Shown: positions 45,527 to 56,300, counted from the stretch's first letter. The stretch: DNA of 64,000 nucleotides from Paracoccaceae bacterium (GCA_014872875.1 WKFI01000022.1:1-64000), one strand, 5' to 3'. Notes: generated by a model not told the origin, from the letters alone. A program made the numbers and translations.

Positions 45527-45663
45527 GGTTTCTCGGGCGGTGAACCAGAAGCTTTAACAATGACGCGATGTTTACGCGCTCCGGGGGGGATGACGCAAGA
45601 TTCGGATCGACAGGAGTGCCTGCTTTACGCCAAATGGCGGCAATTTTTTGCGGAGGACCGGGC

Positions 45664-46590
45664 GTGGCGCTCAGATATTGGCTGGTTATTGTCGTTTTGG
45701 GGATCGGTTGGGGCATGTCTTTTATGTTCAACGCGATCCTGCTGCGCGAGCTTGGGCCGCTATCGGTGTCGCTGGGTCGGGTCGGGTTCGGAGCGCTGGG
45801 CTGCTGGATATATGTGCTGGGGACCCGGCGGGCCGTTCAGGTGAGCTGGCACCGGGGTATGGCACTATTGGGTTTTGGCGTACTCAGCTATGCAGGCCCT
45901 TTCGCCTTTTATGCATTGGGGCAGCAGCACATCGCCAGTGGCGTGGCCGGGATCGTCAATGCCACGACGCCCGCTTTTGCGGTCATCGTTTCGCATGTCT
46001 GGCCTGGGGGGGAGCGGGCCACGGTGCTGAAGTCGCTTGGTGTCATCTGTGGTTTTGGCGGTATCGTGCTTTTGTCGCTGCCGGTGCTGCAACAAGGGGG
46101 CGGATCCGAGTTCTGGGCGGTCTTGCTGACGTTGTGCGCGCCGATCTGCTATGCGTTTTCGGTCAATATCGCGCGGGCGTTTCGTGATCTTGATCCGGTC
46201 GTGATGGTAGCGCTGGCCCTGACGGGTGCGACCGTGGCTATTGCGCCACTGGCCGTGTGGATGGAGGGCGTGCCGGTGATTGCACGCGCCGAAACGTGGG
46301 GAGCACTCATGTTCATCGGGTTTGTGCTGACCTCGGCCGCGTTCATTGCCTTCTACTGGGTTCTGCCAAAGGTGGGACCGACCAATATCACCATGCCGAC
46401 CTTAATTGCACCGATTTCAGCTCTGATACTGGGGACCTGGGTGCTGAAGGAAGAGCTTCTGGCCGAGCATCTCTATGGAATGTTGGTGATCTTTGCCGGA
46501 TTGCTTCTTATCGACGGACGTATCGCGCGGCTTGGAAGCCGTAAGCGCCGGGAGCCGCGGGCCGGAATGCAAAATCAACCAAAAGGTTGA
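45664..46590 (+). CDS. EamA/DMT-family transporter
   Basis: 308 residues, about 10 membrane helices in two EamA repeats ([64 protein letters not shown]). GTG 45664 with GGAGGA upstream is preferred; several in-frame upstream codons lack a site. It is not closely like the other EamA protein in the window. Substrate unknown. Confidence 0.85.
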   Translation: MALRYWLVIVVLGIGWGMSFMFNAILLRELGPLSVSLGRVGFGALGCWIYVLGTRRAVQVSWHRGMALLGFGVLSYAGPFAFYALGQQHIASGVAGIVNATTPAFAVIVSHVWPGGERATVLKSLGVICGFGGIVLLSLPVLQQGGGSEFWAVLLTLCAPICYAFSVNIARAFRDLDPVVMVALALTGATVAIAPLAVWMEGVPVIARAETWGALMFIGFVLTSAAFIAFYWVLPKVGPTNITMPTLIAPISALILGTWVLKEELLAEHLYGMLVIFAGLLLIDGRIARLGSRKRREPRAGMQNQPKG

Positions 46591-46774
46591 ATATGCAAAA
46601 CCTTGGTATTTCGGGTTTTTGAGGGCTGCGACGGAATCTCTCGGGAGGCCGGGTGGCATTTTTTCCCTTTACTTTCAAATACCTAAATCTCATATATCTG
46701 CGTCATCTGAGCAATTGACTCCTGACCCTCCAAGCCTTAGCACCACCAACAACAAACGCGTGAGGATTGCGCCG

Positions 46775-47122
46775 GTGATTGACGAAGACCAAAAGCAGCG
46801 CATGGCGCAGCTGGAGGACCGGATCGAGGCCGCGAAGAAGGCTCAGGAGCCGAAGCCCCGCGCCGACGAACATTATTCCCTGGCCAACCAGGCCTGGCGA
46901 ATGGTGATAGAGCTTGTAGCCGGTCTGGGGATCGGCTTTGGCATCGGATACGGGCTGGACAGCCTGTTCGGGACGATCCCGATCTTTCTGGTGCTGTTTA
47001 CATTTTTGGGTCTGGCCGCCGGGGTGAAAACCATGCTCCGCAGCGCGCAGGAGATCCAGGATCAGAAACTGGCCGAAGAGGCCGAAAAAGATGCGAAAGG
47101 CCGGAGTGATCAAGGTCACTGA
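46775..47122 (+). CDS. atpI: ATP synthase protein I
   Basis: 115 residues. A charged N-terminus ([19 protein letters not shown]) and two membrane helices ([41 protein letters not shown]). AtpI assists c-ring assembly. A GTG start at 46775 behind AGGA is preferred; GTG 46760 is possible. First gene of the F0 operon. Confidence 0.87.
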   Translation: MIDEDQKQRMAQLEDRIEAAKKAQEPKPRADEHYSLANQAWRMVIELVAGLGIGFGIGYGLDSLFGTIPIFLVLFTFLGLAAGVKTMLRSAQEIQDQKLAEEAEKDAKGRSDQGH

Positions 47123-47150
47123 TCCACCGGACGACAGGAGAAACGAACTG

Positions 47151-47951
47151 ATGGGCAAGATTTATTTCTGGATCGTATTGGCGCTGGTGGTTGTTTCCGG
47201 GCTGCTGTTCGCACCCGAGAAAGCCGGTCTTGCCATTCATCCGATGGACCAGTTCCAGGTGAAATCCTATTTCAGCGACCACGTCGGTATGTTCTCGATC
47301 ACCAATGTGACCCTGTGGCTGGGGCTGGCCGTTCTGGCCGTCTTTGCGCTGCTGGTGCTGGGGACCTCGCGCCGGGCGATCGTTCCGGGCCGGGCGCAGT
47401 CGGTGGCCGAACTGGCCTATGGGTTCATCTACAAGATGGTGGAAGACGTGGCCGGCAAGGACGCGATCAAGTTCTTCCCGTATATCATGACCCTGTTCAT
47501 GTTCATCGTGATGGCCAACTTCCTGGGCCTGATCCCGATGTCCTTCACCACCACCTCGCACATCGCCGTGACCGCGATATTGGCTGCGCTGGTGTTCTTC
47601 ACCGTGACCATCGTCGGTTTCGTCAAGAACGGCGTCGGTTTCCTGGGGCTGTTCTGGGTGTCCAGCGCGCCGCTGCCGCTGCGCCCGATCCTGGCGATCA
47701 TCGAACTGATTTCCTACTTTGTCCGCCCCGTCAGCCACTCGATCCGTCTTGCCGGTAACGTGATGGCAGGCCACGCGGTTCTGAAAGTGTTCGCTGGCTT
47801 TGCCGGTGCGCTGGGACTGTTCAGCTTCCTGCCGATCTTCGCGATCACCGCGGTCTACGCGCTGGAAGTTCTGGTGGCCTTCATTCAGGCCTACGTCTTC
47901 ACCATCCTGACCTGCGTGTATCTGAAGGATGCGCTGCACCCGAGCCACTAA
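47151..47951 (+). CDS. atpB: ATP synthase F0 subunit a
   Basis: 266 residues. The proton half-channel subunit, with [23 protein letters not shown] containing the essential Arg, and [20 protein letters not shown] as the last helix. ACAGGAG precedes the ATG by ten bases. Confidence 0.95.
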   Translation: MGKIYFWIVLALVVVSGLLFAPEKAGLAIHPMDQFQVKSYFSDHVGMFSITNVTLWLGLAVLAVFALLVLGTSRRAIVPGRAQSVAELAYGFIYKMVEDVAGKDAIKFFPYIMTLFMFIVMANFLGLIPMSFTTTSHIAVTAILAALVFFTVTIVGFVKNGVGFLGLFWVSSAPLPLRPILAIIELISYFVRPVSHSIRLAGNVMAGHAVLKVFAGFAGALGLFSFLPIFAITAVYALEVLVAFIQAYVFTILTCVYLKDALHPSH

Positions 47952-48035
47952 GGCCAGGAACTTATCATCGGTGCGTCTGAGAGTTTGGGCGCACCTATCC
48001 CGAAATCACCACATTCCATCGTAAGGAGAAACATC

Positions 48036-48272
48036 ATGGAAGGCGATATCGCACAACTGGGTCAATTCGTCGGTGCAGGTCTGGCAGCAATCGGTTCCGG
48101 CGCAGCCGCAATCGGTGTGGGCCACGTGGCTGGCAACTTCCTGGCCGGCGCTCTGCGCAACCCGTCCGCAGCTGCTGGTCAGACTGCAACCCTCTTCATC
48201 GGCATCGCGTTTGCAGAAGCTCTGGGCATCTTCTCGTTCCTGGTCGCTCTGCTGCTGATGTTCGCCGTCTAA
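48036..48272 (+). CDS. atpE: ATP synthase F0 subunit c
   Basis: 78 residues, two helices: [20 protein letters not shown] with the glycine-rich first helix and [21 protein letters not shown] with the proton-carrying Glu in the second. GTAAGGAGAAACATC before the ATG is a strong ribosome site. A large hairpin follows the stop. Confidence 0.96.
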   Translation: MEGDIAQLGQFVGAGLAAIGSGAAAIGVGHVAGNFLAGALRNPSAAAGQTATLFIGIAFAEALGIFSFLVALLLMFAV

Positions 48273-48299
48273 GACCCTTCGGAACCTTATTCCTTACGG

Positions 48300-48335
48300 T
48301 CGGGCGGTACGTGGAACCCCCACTGTACCGCCCGA
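48300..48335 (+). other. Strong intercistronic hairpin after atpE
   Basis: TCGGGCGGTAC (48300-48310) pairs perfectly with GTACCGCCCGA (48325-48335), and GTGG / CCAC extend it to 15 bp with one bulge. There is no U-tract after it, so it is not a plain terminator. It probably protects or processes the atpE mRNA, letting subunit c be made in excess over b and b'. Confidence 0.75.
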
Positions 48336-48364
48336 TGTAACGGCAAGTTCCTTAGGAGGACGAC

Positions 48365-48925
48365 ATGGCGAGCAATACGCACGATACAGCCCATGATGCG
48401 GCCCACGGTGCAGCAGATGCCGCACACGGTGGCGGCTCGGCTATGCCGCAGCTGGACTTCTCGACCTTTTCGAACCAGATCTTCTGGCTCGCGGTCACGC
48501 TTGTCGTGATCTACCTGATCCTGTCGCGCGTCGCGCTGCCTCGCATCGCAGCAGTGCTGGCCGAACGTCAGGGTACCATCACCAACGACCTCGCTGCTGC
48601 CGAAGATCTGAAGGCAAAAGCGGTCGAGGCCGAAAACGCATATAACAAAGCTCTGGCGGATGCCCGTGCCGAGGCGCAGCGTATCGCCGCTGAAGCCCGC
48701 GCCGAAATTCAGTCCGAGCTGGACGAAGCCATCGCCAAGGCCGACGCCGAGATCGCCGACAAAGCGGCTGAATCGGAAAAAGCCATTGCCGAGATTCGCG
48801 CCGAAGCTGCTGTGACCGCCCGCCAGGTGGCCACCGAGACCGCAGCCGAGATCGTGAACGCTCTGGGCGGTTCGGCGGATGCCGCTGCTGTTGAAGCAGC
48901 TGTTGCAGACCAGTTGAAAGGATAA
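48365..48925 (+). CDS. ATP synthase F0 subunit b'
   Basis: 186 residues. A His/Ala-rich N-terminal tail (about 1-25), one membrane helix ([20 protein letters not shown]), then a long charged coiled coil. The b' subunit pairs with b to form the peripheral stalk in photosynthetic-lineage alphaproteobacteria. Start preceded by AGGAGG. Confidence 0.92.
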   Translation: MASNTHDTAHDAAHGAADAAHGGGSAMPQLDFSTFSNQIFWLAVTLVVIYLILSRVALPRIAAVLAERQGTITNDLAAAEDLKAKAVEAENAYNKALADARAEAQRIAAEARAEIQSELDEAIAKADAEIADKAAESEKAIAEIRAEAAVTARQVATETAAEIVNALGGSADAAAVEAAVADQLKG

Positions 48926-48930
48926 GAGAC

Positions 48931-49491
48931 ATGCGTAATCTTTTCGCCCTTATCCTGACGGTTGGTGCGGCCAGCCCTGCCTTTGCCGCAAGCGGTCCGT
49001 TCTTTTCGCTGGGTAATACCGACTTCGTCGTTATTCTGGCTTTCCTTCTGTTCATCGGCATCCTGGTGCTGGTGAAGGTTCCGTCGCTGCTGGGCACCCA
49101 GCTGGACAACCGCGCCGAAGGTATTCAGAAGGAATTGGACGAAGCCCGTGCATTGCGCGAAGAGGCTCAGACCATCCTGGCATCCTATGAGCGCAAGCAA
49201 CAGGAAGTTCAGGCACAGGCCGACGCCATCGTGACCGCAGCCCGCGAAGAAGCCGGTATGGCAGCCGAGCAGGCCAAAGTAGATCTGCAAGCCTCCATCG
49301 CACGCCGTCTGGCGGCCGCGCAGGATCAGATTGCAGCAGCCGAAGCGGCTGCCGTAAAGGAGATCCGCGATCAGGCCATCACTGTTGCGGTCGCCGCCGC
49401 AGACAAGGTGATTGCAGGTCAGATGACCGCGACTGAGGCGAACAAGCTGATCGACGCAGCCATCGCCGACGTGGACGCCAAGCTTCACTGA
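48931..49491 (+). CDS. atpF: ATP synthase F0 subunit b
   Basis: 186 residues. Possible signal-like start (LFALILTVGAASPAFAASG), one membrane helix (FVVILAFLLFIGILVLVKV), and a coiled-coil stalk. It starts 5 bp after b'. The F1 genes are not in the window; alphaproteobacteria keep them elsewhere. Confidence 0.94.
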   Translation: MRNLFALILTVGAASPAFAASGPFFSLGNTDFVVILAFLLFIGILVLVKVPSLLGTQLDNRAEGIQKELDEARALREEAQTILASYERKQQEVQAQADAIVTAAREEAGMAAEQAKVDLQASIARRLAAAQDQIAAAEAAAVKEIRDQAITVAVAAADKVIAGQMTATEANKLIDAAIADVDAKLH

Positions 49492-49523
49492 TCCGAAGCA
49501 AAAGCTTCCGATGTTCAGAGACC

Positions 49524-49550
49524 CCGGTCCATTTGGGCCGGGTTTTCTTT
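49524..49550 (+). terminator. Terminator of the F0 operon
   Basis: CCCGGTCC (49524-49531) pairs with GGGCCGGG (49536-49543) around a 4-base loop with one G-U pair, followed by TTTTCTTTT. Confidence 0.9.
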
Positions 49551-49608
49551 TGCATGACCGCCCACAGCCTGATTTTCGGGCGAGACACCCGGTCAGTGTA
49601 ACGCAATC

Positions 49609-49628
49609 ATGAAGTTTCTATGAAGTTT
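49609..49628. promoter_or_regulatory. Pho-box-like 11-bp direct repeat
   Basis: ATGAAGTTT occurs at 49609-49617 and again at 49620-49628, exactly 11 bp apart. Read on the minus strand the units are ACTTCAT-AGAA-ACTTCAT, close in spacing and bases to the CTGTCAT-AAAT-CTGTCAT PhoB box. It lies 82 bp upstream of a PstB-like gene. The match is not exact, so PhoB control is inferred. Confidence 0.5.
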
Positions 49629-49709
49629 GGCGGCGCCCCGATCCAGATCAAGTAATGGTTTGGAAATGCCTGACAGCTTGCCGCTGATGACAGGCATCAG
49701 GAGGCAGTC

Positions 49710-50525
49710 ATGTTGGATCTGAGTCACCACATCGTCAATCGAGCCGAGGTTGGTAACAGGAATGCTCCACCACTCATTAGGGTAGAAAACCTGTCGCTGT
49801 TCTACGGCGAAAAACAGGCCTTGCGGGACGTGAATTTCGATCTCTTCGAAAATGAAATCCTCGCATTTATCGGACCATCTGGCTGCGGCAAGTCGACCGC
49901 CTTGAAGTGTTTGAACCGGATGCATGACAACACGCGAGGTGTTCGGATCGAGGGTCGGATCACCATGCGGGGGCAGGACATTTATGGGTCAGATATAGAT
50001 CCGCCTTTGCACCGCAGGAAATTCGGATGGGTGGCTCAGAAACCGAACCCTTTTCCGGCTTCGATATACGAAAATGTGGCTTATGGCGCCCGCATACACG
50101 GATTGATGCCCAATCGAAAAGCGTTGGATGAACATGTGGAGACCTGCCTGAAACGCGCCCATTTGTGGGATGAGGTGAAGGCCGTTTGGAAGACAAGGCA
50201 AGGAACCCAGTTGTCAGGTGGTCAGCAGCAGCGGTTGTGCGTTGCCCGGGCCTTGGCCACTCAACCCAGTGTTTTGCTTATGGATGAGCCCACAGGTTCG
50301 ATCGATCCGATTGCAACCGCGAAACTAGAGGAACTGATGTTGGACCTGAGGGGGGACCACAGCATCGTCGTGATCACCCATTCTATGTCCGAAGCCGCCC
50401 GGCTGGCGGATCGGGTGGCGTATTTCCATCTGGGACGGTTGCTCGAAATCGACTCGACCGAGATGGTTTTCACCAATGCGCGTACCAAGGAAGCACGGGA
50501 GTTTGTCGAAGGGCGTGTGGGTTAA
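49710..50525 (+). CDS. Orphan PstB-like phosphate ABC-transporter ATPase
   Basis: 271 residues. Walker A FIGPSGCGKSTALKCLNRMHD, Q-loop region VAQKPNPFPASIYENVAYG, signature LSGGQQQRLCVARAL, Walker B VLLMDEPTGSIDPIA and a switch His in VITHSM match PstB. The LNRMHD and KPNPFP segments are specific to PstB. There are no pstS, pstC, pstA or phoU genes beside it, so it is an orphan. The AGGAGG site precedes ATG 49710. GC content looks lower than in the flanking atp genes, which could point to transfer. Confidence 0.85.
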   Translation: MLDLSHHIVNRAEVGNRNAPPLIRVENLSLFYGEKQALRDVNFDLFENEILAFIGPSGCGKSTALKCLNRMHDNTRGVRIEGRITMRGQDIYGSDIDPPLHRRKFGWVAQKPNPFPASIYENVAYGARIHGLMPNRKALDEHVETCLKRAHLWDEVKAVWKTRQGTQLSGGQQQRLCVARALATQPSVLLMDEPTGSIDPIATAKLEELMLDLRGDHSIVVITHSMSEAARLADRVAYFHLGRLLEIDSTEMVFTNARTKEAREFVEGRVG

Positions 50526-50551
50526 GAGCAGGCAAATTTGGCGGACTGGTC

Positions 50552-50577
50552 CTTGGATCATGAGGCAATGATCCAAG
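50552..50577. other. 10-bp stem-loop between convergent genes
   Basis: CTTGGATCAT (50552-50561) pairs perfectly with ATGATCCAAG (50568-50577) with a 6-base loop. It lies between the ends of the PstB-like gene (plus) and the GntR gene (minus). No clear U-tract on either side, so it may act as a weak two-way terminator. Confidence 0.5.
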
Positions 50578-50586
50578 TTCGAGCCC

Positions 50587-51357
50587 TTACTCTTCACCGA
50601 GCTCGTGGCGCAGTCGCTGTTGGGCGATCGCCTCGTTCCGGTCGGCTCTCTGTTGTGCAATGAGCGCCTGTTCCACATAGTCCAGATGGTCCTGAATAGC
50701 GGTGCGGGCGGCGACCGGGTCTCGGGCCTGGATTGCGGCGTTTATCGTCTTGTGCTGTTCCAGAAGGGCCGCTCGCGAGGTGCGTTGTTTGAACATGACT
50801 TTGCGATTGTAAAATACACCTTCGCGCAGCAGGTCGAACATGGACCGCATCATGTGCAACATGATGACGTTGTGGCTGGCGTCGATGATGGCCGAATGGA
50901 ACAACGCGTCTAGCCGGGACTCCTCTTCGGGGTTCCGCTTGGCCAAGGCGACTTCCATCTTGTCGCAAATTGTCTGGATCACCTTCAGATCGCTTTCAGA
51001 CCCATATTGCGCGGCGCGTTCGGCAGCCAGTCCCTCCATGTCGCGCCGGAACGAGAGGTAATCGAACACGGCCTCATCATGGTTGCTGAACAGCTGGATC
51101 AATGCAGGAGCGAAGGCAGAACCCAAAACGTCAGCGACAAAGATCCCGGAACCGGCCTTTGGTTCCAGCAATCCGCGGTTCTGAAGCTCAGCCACTGCAT
51201 CGCGCAGCGAGGGGCGGGAGACGCCGAGCTTCTCGGACATCTCACGTTCCGACGGCAGGCGTTCGCCCGGCTGCAGAATTCCGCGCAGGATCAACAACTC
51301 GATCTGACGAACGACTGAAGTGGAAAGTTTTTCGGGTTGAACCTTTTGAAAGGGCAT
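50587..51357 (-). CDS. GntR-family regulator (FadR/FCD subgroup)
   Basis: 256 residues. N-terminal GntR winged helix (VRQIELLILRGILQPGERLPSEREMSEKLGVSRPSLRDAVAELQNRGLLEPKAGSG shape) and a C-terminal FCD ligand domain with the metal-ligand His series (FRRDMEGLAAERAA, FHSAIIDASHN, HLDYVEQAL). Such regulators sense carboxylic acids, e.g. pyruvate or lactate. ATG at 51357 is preferred. It follows the unknown membrane protein gene and its terminator. Confidence 0.9.
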   Translation of the reverse strand: MPFQKVQPEKLSTSVVRQIELLILRGILQPGERLPSEREMSEKLGVSRPSLRDAVAELQNRGLLEPKAGSGIFVADVLGSAFAPALIQLFSNHDEAVFDYLSFRRDMEGLAAERAAQYGSESDLKVIQTICDKMEVALAKRNPEEESRLDALFHSAIIDASHNVIMLHMMRSMFDLLREGVFYNRKVMFKQRTSRAALLEQHKTINAAIQARDPVAARTAIQDHLDYVEQALIAQQRADRNEAIAQQRLRHELGEE

Positions 51358-51429
51358 AGGCCTGCTCCGGATTTTGGTAAAATTATATGACCAGAGCGCA
51401 GGTGGGTTCAACCAGCCCTTTGAGGGTAA

Positions 51430-51454
51430 AGAAAAAGACCCGGCAGGTGCCGGG
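51430..51454 (-). terminator. Terminator of the polytopic membrane protein gene
   Basis: CCCGGC (51439-51444) and GCCGGG (51449-51454) pair around AGGT. On the minus strand TCTTTTTCTTT follows. It separates the membrane protein gene (ending 51476) from the GntR gene. Confidence 0.85.
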
Positions 51455-51475
51455 CCTTCTGCGGTATTGAGTGAG

Positions 51476-52687
51476 TTATTCCGCTGGGGTTGGAACAGCC
51501 GCTGTATTGCGAGCGAAGTGCTGCCGATTCAGGCGCAGAACCAGTGCGATCATCGCAATCTGAAGCGCTATGGCAATTGCCGTCAGCGACCAATAGGCGG
51601 GGGAGAACTTGGCGATCAAACCGGCGCCGACCAATCCCTTGTTTACCCAGAAATGGGTCAGAACTGACAGTGCCACACCTGGGCAGACCAGCGCATAGGA
51701 ACCGGGCGAAGTCTGCGAACCGAAGACAAAGTCGCGGAAATAGTTCTGGCGACGCAGGATAAGAAGGCCCAAGGCAAGGAAGACCAGTTGCACCGACATC
51801 AGGCGTGTCAGGAACATCAGCGTGTCGGCGGGCGTTCCATGCGCGCCCAGCCCGTGCAGACCATGGGTCTGACGCAGGGCCATGATGCCAAGAACGGTCA
51901 TCAACGGCACAACGACCATCAGGGTTGGGCCGGCCTCGCGTGCCGTGCCGTGGCTGAGCATCGAATTGAAGCCGGTGATGGCGGCGAATAGGGCGTAGAT
52001 GATTGATGCGGTGCCCAACAGTGTCGATAGGACCAGCGAGAGACCGATCACGGCTGGAGCCTGGCTCATGGCGGCTGGAGCGGACAGGCCGACAGCGATC
52101 ATCGACAGGGCAAAGGCCGGCATCATCTGGGCAAAGGAGTTGTGGCCATCCATCTGGAAGGCGCCCGGCTGGGTCAGGATCCGGCCCAGGAAGCTGCCGA
52201 TTTGCGAGAAGGCCAGAACGGCGATGGCAAGGAAGGCGACAAGCGCCATCGGGAACAGGTATTCGACAATGCTCCAGAGACCGGGCACGAAGACCAGACC
52301 GACGATGAACATCGCGTTCACGGTCATTGCCAGCGCCAGTGGCATGGCCAGGGTCGCGCTTTGGGCATTGGAGCTGGCAAAGCCGGCATGGCCGTCATTG
52401 CGTTTGAATTGGGCATACGCCCGCAGGTTCCAGATCAGAAGTTGTACGTTTTTGAAGGCGAAGAAGGCGATGCCGGTCATCGCAATGGCCGCTGTGGCCT
52501 GCATCGCAGGTGTTCCGGCATCGAACACGCGGGCGAGATCTTCGAATACGGGGACAGGCTGATCGGGATGAGGCACCCAGAACATCAGGAACATGAAAAA
52601 GGTGACCGCAAGCCCGCCCGATCCAAGCGAAGCCAGGAAGTATAGCGGGGAGTAACTGTCAGCGGGTCTGGTTCTGTCAGGTGTCAT
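51476..52687 (-). CDS. Polytopic membrane protein (hypothetical)
   Basis: 403 residues with about 10 predicted membrane helices (FLASLGSGGLAVTFFMFLMF; AIAMTGIAFFAFKNVQLLIW; LAMPLALAMTVNAMFIVGLV; FPMALVAFLAIAVLAFSQIG; FALSMIAVGLSAPAA and others). The overall layout resembles the TDT/TehA group of anion channels, but no signature was recognised. A SPLYFLASLGSGG start hints at a conserved N-terminal loop. Neighbour of a GntR regulator that may control it. Confidence 0.7.
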   Translation of the reverse strand: MTPDRTRPADSYSPLYFLASLGSGGLAVTFFMFLMFWVPHPDQPVPVFEDLARVFDAGTPAMQATAAIAMTGIAFFAFKNVQLLIWNLRAYAQFKRNDGHAGFASSNAQSATLAMPLALAMTVNAMFIVGLVFVPGLWSIVEYLFPMALVAFLAIAVLAFSQIGSFLGRILTQPGAFQMDGHNSFAQMMPAFALSMIAVGLSAPAAMSQAPAVIGLSLVLSTLLGTASIIYALFAAITGFNSMLSHGTAREAGPTLMVVVPLMTVLGIMALRQTHGLHGLGAHGTPADTLMFLTRLMSVQLVFLALGLLILRRQNYFRDFVFGSQTSPGSYALVCPGVALSVLTHFWVNKGLVGAGLIAKFSPAYWSLTAIAIALQIAMIALVLRLNRQHFARNTAAVPTPAE

Positions 52688-52804
52688 GGCGGGATCCTAA
52701 ATATTCTGAAACATGAATATATATATAAATTCCAAAAACAGAATGTGTCAAGCGGAGAGTGTAGGAAGGAATTTGTTAACCACGGTCAGGCTAAACGGAG
52801 AATC

Positions 52805-53218
52805 ATGAGAGTTTGGGCTTTTGTCTCAATTATCGGACTGTTTGGCTGCAACGCCCCGGACCCGCATTTCCGGGATGTCACGCCGGTACGGGTCAAGGTC
52901 GATGAAAGTGTGTTCGACATTCGGGTACGGGGAAACCTGGCCGAGGCAATCCGGGTAAACCCGCAATATGCGCCCAGATTCGGACCGATCCGAGACCGGG
53001 CCGCCATTGCCATGGCCCAGGTCAGCGGATGTGACGTCGTGGACGTTCTGGGCGATCAGGCTCAGGCCACAGGTTTGTTGTCGTGCGAGGGCCGCGATCC
53101 GGGGTGGGCGATCAAGGCGGCAATTGCCGCGCCGCGCTATGACTGTATCGAGTTGAGCGGTTGGGCCACAGAACATACCGGGCAGCGCTACTACGACTAC
53201 GAGTGTTCGCCGTATTGA
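52805..53218 (+). CDS. Putative lipoprotein (hypothetical)
   Basis: 137 residues. Short signal (MRVWAFVSIIGLFGC) ending in a lipobox LFGC with Cys15, then a soluble domain with VFDIRVRGNLAEAIRVNPQYAPRFGPI and two Cys pairs (SGCDVV, LSCEGRD, YDCIELS, YECSPY) that could form disulfides. CGGAG precedes ATG 52805. Function unknown. It lies upstream of smc but with no operon link. Confidence 0.8.
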   Translation: MRVWAFVSIIGLFGCNAPDPHFRDVTPVRVKVDESVFDIRVRGNLAEAIRVNPQYAPRFGPIRDRAAIAMAQVSGCDVVDVLGDQAQATGLLSCEGRDPGWAIKAAIAAPRYDCIELSGWATEHTGQRYYDYECSPY

Positions 53219-53353
53219 CCCATTCCGGGGGGCAATTCGTCAACATCTTGTGGATAACCCGGCGGAAAACGGCGGATATTGCGATATTTCGTTGACTCTG
53301 GCCCATACACCCCCGCACATTTCTGAACTAATCGGAATCATTGCGAGCGTCCC

Positions 53354-56300
53354 TTGAGGTTCACAAAACTCAGACTCACAGGCTTCAAAAGCTTTGTCGA
53401 TCCCACGGATCTGATCATCGCGGATGGTCTGACCGGGGTCGTGGGGCCAAACGGCTGTGGCAAGTCCAACCTTTTGGAGGCACTGCGCTGGGTCATGGGG
53501 GAAAACCGCCCCAAGGCGATGCGTGGCGGCGGCATGGAAGACGTGATCTTTGCCGGTGCATCCTCGCGACCGGCGCGGAACTTTGCCGAAGTGAGCCTGA
53601 TCCTCGACAATTCCGAACGGTTGGCGCCCTCGGGTTTCAATGACAGCGACAGCCTCGAGATCATTCGCCGGATCACACGAGATGTAGGCAGCGCGTATAA
53701 GACAAACGGCAAGGACGTACGTGCGCGAGATGTGCAGATGCTTTTTGCCGATGCTTCGACCGGTGCACATTCTCCTGCGCTTGTCCGGCAGGGTCAGATT
53801 TCCGAACTGATCAATGCCAAGCCCAAGGCGCGGCGACGTATTCTGGAGGAAGCAGCGGGAATTTCGGGCCTGTATCAGCGGCGGCACGAGGCGGAACTCA
53901 AGCTGAAGGGTGCCGAACAGAACCTGCTGCGTGTCGATGATGTGGTCGAACAGCTGGCGACGCAGTTGGCGCAACTGGCCCGTCAGGCCCGTCAAGCCGC
54001 GCGCTATCGCGAAATCGGTGATCAGCTGCGCCGCGCCGAGGGTATGTTGCTGTATCGTCGCTGGCGAGAGGCTGATGACGCCCGTCTGAGCGCGGAAGAG
54101 GTGCTGCGGGAACGGATCTCGGAGACCGCGCGGGCCGAGACCGCCGCGCGGCAGGCTTCGAAACTGCGGGAGGAAGCTGAGACCGGCTTGCCACCCTTGC
54201 GGGAGGAGGAGGCAATTGCCTCGGCCATTCTGCAGCGTTTGCAGGTGCAGAAGGATGCTCTGGCCGATCAGGAGACACAGGCGCGCCAAACTATCCAAAC
54301 GCTGACCAACCGAATTGTGCAGTTGGGTCAGGATATCGAACGCGAAACCGGGTTGAACCGGGACGCAGGCGAAACGATCGAGCGGTTGGAATGGGAACAG
54401 CGCGAATTGGCCAAGGCTGCCGAAGGCCATGATGACAAGCTGGAAGAGGCTTCGGAGCTGGCCCGGGAATCCGCCTCGATCCTGCAGGACCGCGAGGATC
54501 ATCTTGCACAGGTAACCGAAGATGTGGCGCGTTTGTTTGCCCGTCACCAATCGGCGCAGCGTCTAGTTGATGACAGCCGCAAGACACAGGCGCGGGCCGA
54601 AGCCGAGACCGAAAAGGCCCGCGCCGCCGTGGAAGTGGCGCGAGAGGCGGCAAGCTTGGCAGATGAGGCCGTGACGGAAGCGCAGGCGGCGGAAGAAGAA
54701 GCGACGGAGGCTGCGGAACAGGCCGAAGACATGCTGATCGCCGCCGACGAGGCCCGGACCGAAGCACAAGCTTTGGAAGCCGACGCACGGGCTGAACTGT
54801 CGGCGGCAGACGGGGAGCTGGGCGCGTTGCGGGCCGAGGTGACGGCCTTGGCCAAGTTGGTTGAACGCGACACGGCAGAAGGCGGGCAGATTCTGGATCA
54901 ATTGCGGGTCGAGCCAGGGTACGAAAAGGCCTTGGGTGCGGCTTTGGCGGATGATCTGCGGGCGCCTTTGGTGGCGTCTGACGGGCCCTCAGGCTGGGTC
55001 GAATTACCGGGCTATGATCGGGATGCGTCGCTACCTGCTGGGGCCACTCCGCTGGCGTTGCACGTTTCGGGACCCGAGGCTTTGGGCCGCCGGATCGCAC
55101 AGATCGGGTTGGTCGAGGGCGATATGGGGTCGCGCCTGCAGCCGATGCTTTTGCCCGGGCAACGGCTGGTGTCGTCAGAAGGCGATTTGTGGCGTTGGGA
55201 CGGGTTCCGGGCCTGGGCCGAGGATGCTCCCAGCGCAGCGGCGATGCGGCTGGAGCAGTTGAACCGGCTTGAAGCGCTGAAGCAGGAGTTCGAACGGGTC
55301 AGTGCGCGGGCCGATGGTGCGCGCGCTGCGCACCAGGCCTTGGTGCACAAGCTGGAGGAGGTGACCGAGGCGGACAAGGCGGCTCGCCAGGCGCGCCGGG
55401 TGGCCGATCAGCGGATGGCAGATGCCGCTCGCGCGCTGAGCCGCGCCGAAGCGGAGCGCAACTTGGCGCAGGGCCGGTTGGAGACGTTGGGCCTTGCGGT
55501 GACGCGGCACAATGAAGACGCCCTGACAGCGCGGCAACAATTGAAAGAGGCCGAGGCCTCGCTGGCCGAACTGGGTGATCTGGACCAAGCCCGGGCGCAG
55601 GTCGAGGACATGAAGCAAACGGTAGAGGCCGCGCGGATCACCATGCTAACGCACCGGTCGTCGCATGACGAATTGCGCCGGGAGGGCGAGGCCCGCACCA
55701 AGCGCCAGCAGCAGGTGACCAAGGATCTGAGTGGCTGGCGGCACCGGTTGGACACGGCAGAACGACGGATCGCGGAACTGGCGGAACGGCGCGACGGGGC
55801 ACAGGAAGAGCTGGAAGAGGCACAGGCCGCCCCGGAAGAGATTGCCGAGAAACGAGAAGAGCTGTCGGGTGCCATCGAAGATGCCGAGGCGCGCAAGGCG
55901 GAAGCCACTGATGCTTTGACCGTTGCAGAGGGCAAGCTGCGCGATGCGGTACAGCTGGAGCGTGAAGCAGAACGCCTCGCCTCTGAAGCGCGGGAAGCGC
56001 GGGCCGCCGCCGAAGCACGGACTGATGCGGCGCGTGAAACCGTGATTTCTGCGGCGGAACGGATTGCCGAAGAGCAGCAACTGACCCCGGCGCAGCTTTT
56101 GACCAAGCTGGAGGCCGATCCGGACCAGATGCCGGACGCCGAAGCCTTGGAGGCGGAAGTGAACCGCTACAAGCGTCAGCGCGATGCGTTGGGCGCGGTG
56201 AACCTGCGGGCCGAGGAGGATGCGCGTGAGGTTCAGGAAGAATATGACACTTTGGTGTCTGAAAAATCGGACCTGGAAGAGGCGATCAAGACGCTTCGAT

